A DNA stretch of 49,806 nucleotides from DYTH01 sp964552725 (GTDB taxonomy: Bacteria; Desulfobacterota; Syntrophia; Syntrophales; UBA5619), in NCBI GenBank assembly GCA_964552725.1, contig CAZKHU010000006.1:1-49806 (forward strand), in the 5' to 3' direction. Positions 41,549 through 49,462 of this stretch are shown here, one piece after another. Both the position numbers and the translations under genes were made by a program. Under the pieces are notes generated by a model, which worked only from the letters and a program-made list of their open reading frames with translations, did no database searches and had not been told where the DNA came from. Position 1 is the stretch's first letter. Each line of letters begins with the position of its first letter.

Positions 41549-42487
41549 TCAATTCAGTTGCGCATCACGCAGGTCAAGAATCAGTTCCCCCAAAAATGAA
41601 TTTCTCCCGCTGACCCGGATCGGAAGATGCGTTGAAGGATCGAGGTAGATACGGATATCGTTATGAAGGCCGAGGAGCGAAAATCTTTCCGGCTTCCTGT
41701 CTCGAGTCGCCGGGGACTCCGCCTCAACTGAAAAAACGAGAGGCGTGATCGTGGTGTTTACCTCAACGACGCCCGATGAAGAATGGGCCCTGTATGAGAC
41801 AGTCATTGGCGATGATTTCTCAGGGCGACAGGTCAGCCGGTGCAGCTGCTGTTTGCCGAAGACACGAAGCTCAAAGGGGGGATTCAGTTTCGGGGCTTCA
41901 AGGACAGAAAGAAGATAGAGCAGAAGCGTCGGGTCGGATATGACCTCGGGATAGACAGTGTCTTTGGGATAGGGATAAAAGGATTCCGTGGTCTTGGTCC
42001 ATTGTATCGGGTCCTGATTGCGTTCATCACGGCCGACAGGTTGAATCATCTGTCTCCGCACGCCCTTTTTTGCCCAGGAGTAGATCTTGACCCAAGGGTC
42101 CCCCCCTTTCAGCCAGCGGATACGCCGGTACGCTCTGCCGTCTGCTGCGTTAAACCAGATCTCCTCCGTATATTGCTCATCGACAAAGGCCAGTCCCTCC
42201 GCTCTCATGTCCACGGCCATGAGCTTCATCTTTTTAGCCGCTTCCGAAGATTCCGCAAGGCCTGCCCCCATCCTTTTCAGGAGCGTGTCAGTCGCCGGAG
42301 CCTGTATCTGAATCTGCACCGTCAATTTTCCCAGCATCTTGGAGTGGGTATATGTCAGGCCCGTCCAACCGGCGCCCTTTGGGGAGGAGACCGACCCGGG
42401 GCTTGCCGCCAGGGCTGTGGCCGTTTGACCCGCACCGGCTAGAAGTAAAACCGTGAGACAGACAATCGTGCATTTGCTGAAAGACAT
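41549..42487 (-). CDS. Exported protein of unknown function
   Basis: 312 aa with a signal peptide (TIVCLTVLLLAGAGQTATALAA). The mature protein is rich in beta strands and lacks Cys motifs. The C-terminal block IYLDPSTHLPIRVSGRNSFLGELILDL resembles the end of DUF3108-type periplasmic proteins, but I am not sure. It is the last gene of the minus-strand phospholipid operon (27 bp after the Tam41-like gene), so it probably works on the product in the periplasm. Confidence 0.65.
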   Translation of the reverse strand: MSFSKCTIVCLTVLLLAGAGQTATALAASPGSVSSPKGAGWTGLTYTHSKMLGKLTVQIQIQAPATDTLLKRMGAGLAESSEAAKKMKLMAVDMRAEGLAFVDEQYTEEIWFNAADGRAYRRIRWLKGGDPWVKIYSWAKKGVRRQMIQPVGRDERNQDPIQWTKTTESFYPYPKDTVYPEVISDPTLLLYLLSVLEAPKLNPPFELRVFGKQQLHRLTCRPEKSSPMTVSYRAHSSSGVVEVNTTITPLVFSVEAESPATRDRKPERFSLLGLHNDIRIYLDPSTHLPIRVSGRNSFLGELILDLRDAQLN

Positions 42488-42514
42488 ATCCTGACCTGAA
42501 ACGCAAATTTTGCG

Positions 42515-43474
42515 CTATCTGAACCCCCCGCGCCGATACAGCCGCCAGAAGATCACCCAGATGCCGCTTACAGGATGTCTTCGAAGCGCGGAATCCTCCG
42601 GGATGCGAATACCGGAGTGCCGCTCGATCTTCCACAGGATGTAATCCAGCCCGCCCTGGAATGTGAAAAGGCCCTTGGTCAGCCGCAGCACCGACAGGCA
42701 CTTGCCCTGTACGCGGCGGGCTTGCCATGCCAGGCGGTTCAGAAACCGTCTTCGGGCCGAAATGTTCGCCCGGTAGCAAACGGAATCGCCCTGAGGGATC
42801 ACTTCCACCTGGAAGGGAACGGCTGCCATGGCGCTTCGGGTGACCCGCTCATAATGGCTGCGGTCTGCATCGAAGAGGCGGGTCGGCTGGTCTTGTTTTT
42901 CCGCCCTCAGTTCCGACCGGTAACTGAGAAAAAGCCCCCTGCACCACAATTCCCGTGCGCTGAACGGGGATGAAAATTGAGGGAGGACAGAACGTAGAAA
43001 GGTGACCACGGCCCGGGCCAGTGCGCTATGGATGTGTTGAGCGGTCGTTTCGGATCGTGTGTACAGCAGTCGCACAGGCTGTGCAAACCTGGCCCACAGG
43101 TAGGATTGAAACCAGGCCTCCGAAGTGCCGCACTGAAAGTCGGCAAGGCTGAGCACGGCATACTTGGCGCAGATCACTCTCCCGCCATCGGGGACTTCCA
43201 GATAGAACACGTTGGGCGGCAGCATCCAGTTCAAAAGGGCAAAACCTGCCTTGCCATAAGCCGGCAGGTAGGCATCCACGATGACATACAGATCAACAAC
43301 CCCCTCTTTCTCCTGCCCTGTACGCAAGCAGGACCCGTAAAACAGGATGGCCTGGACCGCTTCTCCATGCCGTGCCAGGATGGTCTCCGCCAACAGGTTC
43401 AACCCTTCCGGGTTGACCTTGGAGGATTCCTGTTGAATCAGCTCGATGAGCTCGTCCGGTAATCGGGCAGTCAT
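42515..43474 (-). CDS. Tam41-like nucleotidyltransferase (candidate CDP-diacylglycerol synthase)
   Basis: 319 aa. The nucleotidyltransferase core is visible: AILFYGSCLRTGQEKEGVVDLYVIVD, with GS at 47-48 and acidic residues Asp61 and Asp67. The pattern that follows (NVFYLEV...RVICAKYAVLSLADF...WFQSYLWARFAQPVRLL) recalls the mitochondrial CTP:phosphatidate cytidylyltransferase Tam41, whose core also runs GS...D-x-x-x-x-V-D...KY-x-V...L-x-x-R-x-x-KPV. No transmembrane helix is present, as in Tam41 and unlike CdsA. Its ATG overlaps the DAG kinase stop (ATGA at 43471-43474). The specific activity is inferred from this pattern and from the neighbours. Confidence 0.6.
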   Translation of the reverse strand: MTARLPDELIELIQQESSKVNPEGLNLLAETILARHGEAVQAILFYGSCLRTGQEKEGVVDLYVIVDAYLPAYGKAGFALLNWMLPPNVFYLEVPDGGRVICAKYAVLSLADFQCGTSEAWFQSYLWARFAQPVRLLYTRSETTAQHIHSALARAVVTFLRSVLPQFSSPFSARELWCRGLFLSYRSELRAEKQDQPTRLFDADRSHYERVTRSAMAAVPFQVEVIPQGDSVCYRANISARRRFLNRLAWQARRVQGKCLSVLRLTKGLFTFQGGLDYILWKIERHSGIRIPEDSALRRHPVSGIWVIFWRLYRRGGFR

Positions 43475-44532
43475 AATCTCAGGAATTCCACCTCTCCACC
43501 TTTGCTCAGCCTCAGTGCGCCAAGTCGGGGATCGCTCTGGTACAGTTGACCGTCCAGCGTAAAACCGCCTTGGATGCAAAGTCGAAGGTCACGAAGGTTG
43601 TGGCTCAGGTAGCCCTGCCGGGGGGTTGCCCATCGGCTTCTCCGGCCTCTGATCACGGAGGTGACCGCCCGCAGGAGATGTGATGCATCGGAGCGGATGG
43701 CAGTGAAGTGCAGAGGGCCCTCTTCATCTCCCCAGTAGGGACGAATTCCGAGAAACAGGCGATCGAGAGTAGTGACCAGGAGGGCCAGGACTTCCATCTC
43801 CTGCATCGCCATCCCTTCCAGGCCCACGCGAATGGGAGCGGGAGGAACGGTTCGCCTGTCGCGCCCTGCCGCGGCCAGGAAAAATCGCAACAGGGTCAAA
43901 CCGGCGGCAAGTTGCCCTCCCAACCCTTTTGTGTAAACCCGGGTCAGGCAGAATTGAATGCCCTCGTAAATCCCGCCGGCCCCGAAAAACATGCCATACA
44001 TGGATTCGCCACCCTTCTCCCATTCCAGGCGCAGTACCGGCCGTTTGACAAGGGAAGCCGCACCTCGTCCGGCGTACGCCCAATCCAGAAGACGCGACAG
44101 GCCCTGCAACCGTGAACCCGACAGCCCCACATCCCTGGCAATCATGCTGGTTGTCCCTGCCCGAAGCAGTGCCAGAAAGGGCACTTGATTCGGCCATTCG
44201 GTGGCAAAGAGCTCCGTCAGCACTGCATGAATCGTCCCATCGCCCCCGTTCACCACTACGAGATCCACTCCATGGCAGGCAAAAGCGCGGATCGCCGCTT
44301 TTACCTCTTCGGGATTAACGGCCTGGCAGTGCAATGTGTGGCCGCAGGCTGCAAGAGCCCTCTCCACGGGCTGTAGCCCTTCCCTGTTTCCCCCGCTCAA
44401 AGGATTGCTGATTACGCCGATCCTGAGACCCGTAGGATCGGCAGGCCTCGAGGGATGGTCTGCAGACCAATGGGTTATGGGCGCGAAGTTACCCTCATGG
44501 ATGGGGCCGGTCCTATCGCTCACGGCAGGCAC
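43471..44532 (-). CDS. Diacylglycerol kinase family lipid kinase
   Basis: 353 aa. The catalytic domain shows IGVISNPLSGGNR at residue 38, the nucleotide-binding VNGGDGTIHAVL (GGDGT at 96-100) and ALLRAGTTSMIARDVGL. The C-terminal part is the beta-sandwich of the DagK/YegS family. It would phosphorylate diacylglycerol (or another lipid alcohol) to the phosphatidate. It starts 13 bp inside the end of the phosphatidyltransferase gene and is coupled to the Tam41-like gene by ATGA. Confidence 0.88.
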   Translation of the reverse strand: MPAVSDRTGPIHEGNFAPITHWSADHPSRPADPTGLRIGVISNPLSGGNREGLQPVERALAACGHTLHCQAVNPEEVKAAIRAFACHGVDLVVVNGGDGTIHAVLTELFATEWPNQVPFLALLRAGTTSMIARDVGLSGSRLQGLSRLLDWAYAGRGAASLVKRPVLRLEWEKGGESMYGMFFGAGGIYEGIQFCLTRVYTKGLGGQLAAGLTLLRFFLAAAGRDRRTVPPAPIRVGLEGMAMQEMEVLALLVTTLDRLFLGIRPYWGDEEGPLHFTAIRSDASHLLRAVTSVIRGRRSRWATPRQGYLSHNLRDLRLCIQGGFTLDGQLYQSDPRLGALRLSKGGEVEFLRL

Positions 44533-45725
44533 TCGTGCTTTGTAAAGATCCGAACCGCAAGGGATCGCTTGCCTGCGGTTTCATCAGGGTCTACGAACCA
44601 CGACTGCAGGGGACCCCGGGTGAGGCGGGTGTATGCAGCCATACCCAGGCGACCCAGCAGAAAAAGGCTTGTCCACGCTGTCCAGAAGGCCACAGCCGCG
44701 AGGCCGAGATCGGGACGACCCCAAAGGGCGCCGGCCGTCAGCAGGATCAGGTTGGGATTTCTCCTGCCTGTGATCAGTCTGAAATAGGAATCAACCGGTC
44801 GCCAGCAAAAGATCCCGAATTCGCCCAGCCTCCACGTGAACAAGCCTTCGGTCAGGCGACCCGCCACGTAGCCGATGATGATATACCAGAGGGCCAGTGA
44901 CAACCACCCTCCACTGTCCGGATGGGTCGTTGTCAGGCCCACGCCCCACAGGACATACCAGATGGGGGGATGTACAAGGTCAATCAAATGGTCAAAATAG
45001 TGGCCGAACCGGCTCGATGTCACCGTTACCCGCGCCAGTTTTCCATCCACCGTGTCCAGGAACGTCATGAGCCAGGCAGCCAAGAGGCCCCAGCCATATT
45101 GCCCGTAGGCGAACAACACCCCTGCAAGGACGACCAGCGCCGAACCGAACAAGGTGACCTGATTGGGGCTGATCCCGAAACGGACGCATTGCCTGACTGC
45201 CCACATGGCCGGTACCGGCCAGAGCCACTTTGTGATTAAATCGGTGACGCCCTTGTAGGACCAGTCGTAAAGCCGCCGCTCCAGGTACGCGGTTTTCTCA
45301 GTTGAAATGGGCAGCACAAAGGGGGAAGCAGATTTGAGGAGGTTTTTTTGAAAAGAGATGGGTAATGTTGCCAGTGTTTGCGTTTTCACCCCGGACAACG
45401 ACTCCACCCCTGAGATTTTTCCAATCATCTCCAGGGCCCGACGGGCGAGGCCGGCGCTGACATGGGCTGCAACAGCAACCCTTTTCCCTTCGGCTTCAAG
45501 CTGCAGGATCAGGTTCGGAGTTGCTGCCAGGTACTGGATCAGGCGGTCGTCAAAGAGGTACCCGCCGTGAAAAATCAAGACAGAATCATTGTTCTTAAGA
45601 ACGCTCAGGTTGTTGACAAAGGTACTTTTCCCAGAGGTTCTTAACACGCGTTCAATACGCTGCCCGGAGCTGATACCCCAAATCCTGATCGGGCATTCTC
45701 TATGAATGTAAGTATAAAGAGCCAT
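44520..45725 (-). CDS. CDP-alcohol phosphatidyltransferase with N-terminal degenerate nucleotidyltransferase-like domain
   Basis: 401 aa. The C-terminal membrane part has the full signature D224-x2-DG-x2-AR-x8-G-x3-D-x3-D249 (TVDGKLARVTVTSSRFGHYFDHLID) and several helices. The first about 140 residues are soluble: GISSGQRIERVLRTSG and VLIFHGGYLFDDRLIQYL look like a sugar-nucleotidyltransferase fold whose metal Asp has become Gly, so it is probably not catalytic. The arrangement recalls inositol-phosphate cytidylyltransferase/DIPP synthase fusions. It would join a CDP-activated lipid or alcohol to its partner; which one is unknown. It is the first gene of the operon with the DAG kinase and Tam41-like protein. 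Confidence 0.85.
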   Translation of the reverse strand: MALYTYIHRECPIRIWGISSGQRIERVLRTSGKSTFVNNLSVLKNNDSVLIFHGGYLFDDRLIQYLAATPNLILQLEAEGKRVAVAAHVSAGLARRALEMIGKISGVESLSGVKTQTLATLPISFQKNLLKSASPFVLPISTEKTAYLERRLYDWSYKGVTDLITKWLWPVPAMWAVRQCVRFGISPNQVTLFGSALVVLAGVLFAYGQYGWGLLAAWLMTFLDTVDGKLARVTVTSSRFGHYFDHLIDLVHPPIWYVLWGVGLTTTHPDSGGWLSLALWYIIIGYVAGRLTEGLFTWRLGEFGIFCWRPVDSYFRLITGRRNPNLILLTAGALWGRPDLGLAAVAFWTAWTSLFLLGRLGMAAYTRLTRGPLQSWFVDPDETAGKRSLAVRIFTKHECLP

Positions 45726-45909
45726 AACAACACCTTTTTGATTGGATAGGATCTATGCTTGATAGAGTCCTTTTGCCTCATTCCATAAATGGGGGGCCGC
45801 AAAGCGCTCAACGCCTGGGTGGACACGATTTGGTCGCCAATATAGCAGAATATTACAGAGAACATCAATCACAAAAGCAACAAAAGTACTTCACAAAAAG
45901 GTCTGAATT

Positions 45910-46950
45910 ATGTATACGTACGCTATGGTTGTGATTTCTTCTGATAATAAAAATCTCCACAGGGACAGCAACAGTCTCCACGGGAATGATGCCGCCGGCA
46001 AAAAATTCGTTCTGGCCCATCTTTCCGACCCCCATATTGCATGCGAAAACCCGGTTCAAAAACGCGATCTTCTCAATAAACGGCTCCTGGGTTACCTGAA
46101 ATGGCGACTGTTCCGAAAGAGAGCACACCGGGATGAAATCCTCTCCAGCCTGCGGGAAGACCTGAAGACCACAGCACCGGATCATATCGCCGTTACCGGC
46201 GACCTGACCCATCTGGGCCTGCCAGCTGAATTCAGGAAAGCACAACTGTGGCTGCAATCACTCGGTTCGCCGGATCAGGTCACCGTTGTTCCCGGCAACC
46301 ATGACGCCTACGTCCGCTCAGACTGGAACGAGACGTTTGCCTGGTGGCTGGATTACATGGTGTCCGACCGACCTGACAGGCAAGGCACGCGGGTAAGCGG
46401 GCTTGATGACCTGTTCCCAACGCTGCGGGTGCGGGGACAGATCGCGCTCATCGGGCTTTGCTCCGCTCATCCAAGCGCGCTACACTTGGCCATCGGCACC
46501 TTGGGTGAGCCTCAGTTAAACAAGCTGGAGACTATCCTTAAACAGACCGCCGCCCAAGGCCTCTTCCGTATCGTGGCAATCCATCACCCGCCCCTGCCTG
46601 GTATTGAAAGCTGGCGTAGACGCTTGGCGGATGCGCATGCACTACGCAGGCTGGTCACGCGTTGCGGGGCTGAGCTCATCCTGCATGGCCATGTGGATAA
46701 GGCTGTTTACCACACGCTCAACACCCCGTCAGGCCGAACTACGGTGGTAGGGGCGACGTCGGCTTCGTCATCTAGCTTGATCTATCAACGCCGTGCCTGT
46801 TATTATATTTACACCCTCATGGCCTCAGAGAACGCTTGGGATGTCCACATTGCCCAGCGTGTCTATTGCCCGGATGCTCACTGCTTTGTTCCCGGAAAGG
46901 AACAGCATTACCGGTTACACGCCCATTGGATGCAAAGGGCTACGTTGTAG
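45910..46950 (+). CDS. Calcineurin-like metallophosphoesterase
   Basis: 346 aa. Metal-binding motifs appear in order: LAHLSDPHI (D-x-H), AVTGDLTH (GD), VPGNHDAY (GNHD), AIHHPP (H) and LHGHVD (GHxH, with the final His replaced by Asp). No signal peptide; a cytosolic phosphodiesterase or phosphatase. It is divergent from the phospholipid operon, whose first gene starts 184 bp away, and converges on lptG. In that setting it may act on a lipid precursor or a nucleotide-activated intermediate, but this is inference. Confidence 0.85.
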   Translation: MYTYAMVVISSDNKNLHRDSNSLHGNDAAGKKFVLAHLSDPHIACENPVQKRDLLNKRLLGYLKWRLFRKRAHRDEILSSLREDLKTTAPDHIAVTGDLTHLGLPAEFRKAQLWLQSLGSPDQVTVVPGNHDAYVRSDWNETFAWWLDYMVSDRPDRQGTRVSGLDDLFPTLRVRGQIALIGLCSAHPSALHLAIGTLGEPQLNKLETILKQTAAQGLFRIVAIHHPPLPGIESWRRRLADAHALRRLVTRCGAELILHGHVDKAVYHTLNTPSGRTTVVGATSASSSSLIYQRRACYYIYTLMASENAWDVHIAQRVYCPDAHCFVPGKEQHYRLHAHWMQRATL

Positions 46951-47021
46951 GCACCCGCAAGGTGCAACCAGCAACAGAAGGCTTGCTTTGTGCCGGGCCG
47001 CCCGGGCTGACTGACACGGAC

Positions 47022-48086
47022 CTAGACAAGAATACGCAGACGCCAAAATGCAAGGCCGGATATGAATACTACCGGAATCATCGCCGTAATGAGCGGATTC
47101 AGATTTAACAGCAATCCCGCATGCATGACCATCTGATCGGTAAAATAGAGCGCAAATCCGATTAAAGCGGCCATGGTTATACGACGGCCGGCACTGACCC
47201 TTCGGTTGAAACCGAATACAAAGCTGAGTGAAAAGAGGACCATCGCCCCGGTGGTCAAAGGCACACTGAGTTTTCGCCAAAGGGCCAGCAGATATTGGTC
47301 GGCATCCTGCCCGCTCTCCTGTAAGGCTTTTATATAGTCAATCAAATCAGGTGTCGACAGACTGTAAGGGGGAATTTCCAGTACAGCGACCTGATCTAAG
47401 CTTAAAAACGATTCCATGGTCCATGTGTCTGCCTTCTTAATTGTCATACCCTGGTCTGTAAATACCTTTTGTATCATTCCATTCATTGTCCATTTGTCAT
47501 TTCGGATGATCGCGCTCAAGGCATGGGTGAAGCTCTTTAAACGGCCCTGGGTATCGAATTCGAAAATATCCACACCGGCCACAACCCCTTCATTGGATAT
47601 TTTATGCACATGGATGTACGAATTTTGCCTGCGCATCCAGAATCCCTGCCGGGTTAAGTGAACGCCTGTGCCATAGAGTGCCTGCACGCGAGATCTACGA
47701 GCCACCTGTTCCATATCCGGCATGATCGTTTCGGCCATGATGCCAAATGTAATTACAATCAGCATTGCGGTTGCGAACATCGCTGCGCAGATCCTTGGCA
47801 CCGAGATCCCGGCAGCTTGCATGGCGAGAAGCTCCCCGTGATCAGCAAGCATCCCCAAGGCGATAGCGCCGCCAAGCATGGCGCTTACGGGCATTAAATC
47901 AAGCAGGCATTTGGGCAAGGTAAACAGAACAAAGATCAAGGCATCGCCCAACGTGTACATGCCCTTTCCAACATCATCCAATTGTGACAGAAATTCAATG
48001 AGGCTAAAGAGCACGGCAAGGATTAATATGATGAGCAAAAAACACTTTAAAAAACTGGTCCCTATATAAAAATCAAGTAGTTTCAT
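47022..48086 (-). CDS. lptG: LPS export ABC transporter permease LptG
   Basis: 354 aa with six membrane segments, three at each end of a large periplasmic domain (about 125-265). The N-terminus (LLDFYIGTSFLKCFLLIILILAVLF) and GGAIALGMLADHGELLAMQAAGISVPRI, the coupling-helix block, are typical of LptF/LptG; the C-terminal FGFNRRVSAGRR is LptG-like. With LptF and LptB it pulls LPS from the inner membrane. The ATG at 48086 has no ribosome site of its own; it overlaps the stop of a 21-residue leader ORF. Confidence 0.92.
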   Translation of the reverse strand: MKLLDFYIGTSFLKCFLLIILILAVLFSLIEFLSQLDDVGKGMYTLGDALIFVLFTLPKCLLDLMPVSAMLGGAIALGMLADHGELLAMQAAGISVPRICAAMFATAMLIVITFGIMAETIMPDMEQVARRSRVQALYGTGVHLTRQGFWMRRQNSYIHVHKISNEGVVAGVDIFEFDTQGRLKSFTHALSAIIRNDKWTMNGMIQKVFTDQGMTIKKADTWTMESFLSLDQVAVLEIPPYSLSTPDLIDYIKALQESGQDADQYLLALWRKLSVPLTTGAMVLFSLSFVFGFNRRVSAGRRITMAALIGFALYFTDQMVMHAGLLLNLNPLITAMIPVVFISGLAFWRLRILV

Positions 48087-48148
48087 TTTTTGTTGTAATT
48101 AAGCCAAGGGTTCCAAAGAGATGTGATGATAATCATATATTTCTTCAT
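48083..48148 (-). CDS. 21-residue leader ORF coupled to lptG
   Basis: ATG at 48148 follows AAGGAGA (48162-48156) by 7 nt. The 21 codons begin MKKYMIIITS and end NYNKK, and the TGA overlaps the lptG ATG as ATGA. Since lptG lacks its own ribosome site, translation of this ORF probably feeds ribosomes into lptG. The remaining bases up to the lptF stop (48163-48316) show no gene. Confidence 0.6.
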   Translation of the reverse strand: MKKYMIIITSLWNPWLNYNKK

Positions 48149-48316
48149 TTTAAAATCTCCTTATGGCCGGCTGTTAAACCGGTTCGAGAGCATCCACGTC
48201 GAACAGCACTCCAAGCACATCTTCACGATCCGTTCAATAGCGGTGAATTGGAAGCGGCAGGAGCCTGAGCAGTTGCCCTGGTAAGGGCAGCTGGACGTAT
48301 GAGCATACACCCGGCA

Positions 48317-49393
48317 TTATCGGCCGCGCCGCCGAAATGGCAATGATGGCTGCCACAAAAGAACCAGCAGCAAGCCAGCCAAAAGCACCTGCGTCCACCA
48401 GATTCCTGGTATGCTGCCCACAACCCCCTGCCCGACCCATTTCTTGGTGATTGCGCTCAGGTTGTAATACACGGTAAAAACTAAAATCCCCAGGGGCACT
48501 TTGGCGTATTTCCCCTGTCGAGGAGAGGATCGGCCCAACGATACGCCGAGAAGGGCGAGCAGGATGGTTGAAAAGGGCGCAGTAAGCCTCCACTGTAGTT
48601 CAGCAATTTCTTCCAGATTAACCGAGTGCATCAGATGTTCGGTTGAAACGGCCTTCACCTTTTGTTCCAGTGGCATCTCCTCTTTGGACACCAAGAGCAT
48701 TTCTACAGTCCCGAACTGTAAAGTTTCATATGCTTTTTGGGTCTCGGGAAACTCATACATACGGCCGTTTTGAAGTACCAGCACAGGTTCTTCTGTCGCA
48801 TCCTGTGGGTACTGGTTAGCTAGCTGCGCATAAATAATTTGCATTTTACCATGGCGTATGATTTGCATAAATACATGCTGGGCTTGATTTGTGCGGTTAT
48901 CAACGGTATCGGCAAAAATGACCGTTTTGCCGTCATTGATTTCATAAAAATTCCCGCCTTTCATTCGTGTCATATCAAAATTGGCCTCTGCCCGGGCTTT
49001 CAACCCAAAGAACTGATTCCATGCCCAGGGCCGTATGTACAGGGAAAAACAGGCCACCATCAAACCGGCCGTTACGGCCATAACGGCAACAGGTCTCAGC
49101 ACACGAGCCATGGATATGCCGCAGGCAAACATTCCGGTCATTTCAGAGTCCCGGTAAAGGCGGCCAAAGGCAATCATCACCGACAAAAACAGGGTTGTCG
49201 GCAACAGGACTTCCAGGGCAATCGCGATCCTGAGCAGGATCAGAAGGATGACCGTGGAACCCGGCAGCTGACCCTGGACCGAGTCTTCCAGGTAGCGCGC
49301 GGCGATAAAGCACCCAAAAATGCCCATGAGCGCCGTGCATATCGTCACTGCGGGCCTGGATATTTCACGGATGATGTAACGATCAATAATCAC
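48317..49393 (-). CDS. lptF: LPS export ABC transporter permease LptF
   Basis: 358 aa with the same 3+3 helix plan as LptG. The N-terminus IIDRYIIREISRPAV and the block AFGRLYRDSEMTGMFACGISMARVLRPV are LptF signatures; LLGVSLGRSSPRQGKYAKVPLGILVF near the C-terminus is also typical. It pairs with LptG and the ATPase LptB (not in this window). The start is GTG 49393 after GAAGG. Unlike the usual overlapping lptF-lptG pair, 230 bp separate it from lptG. Confidence 0.93.
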   Translation of the reverse strand: MIIDRYIIREISRPAVTICTALMGIFGCFIAARYLEDSVQGQLPGSTVILLILLRIAIALEVLLPTTLFLSVMIAFGRLYRDSEMTGMFACGISMARVLRPVAVMAVTAGLMVACFSLYIRPWAWNQFFGLKARAEANFDMTRMKGGNFYEINDGKTVIFADTVDNRTNQAQHVFMQIIRHGKMQIIYAQLANQYPQDATEEPVLVLQNGRMYEFPETQKAYETLQFGTVEMLLVSKEEMPLEQKVKAVSTEHLMHSVNLEEIAELQWRLTAPFSTILLALLGVSLGRSSPRQGKYAKVPLGILVFTVYYNLSAITKKWVGQGVVGSIPGIWWTQVLLAGLLLVLLWQPSLPFRRRGR

Positions 49394-49462
49394 GTTCCAT
49401 GCCTTCAGGAAAAGCGGTCGGCATCAGGGGCTCCGCCCGACGCTCAGGGTCAGCAGGATGCG

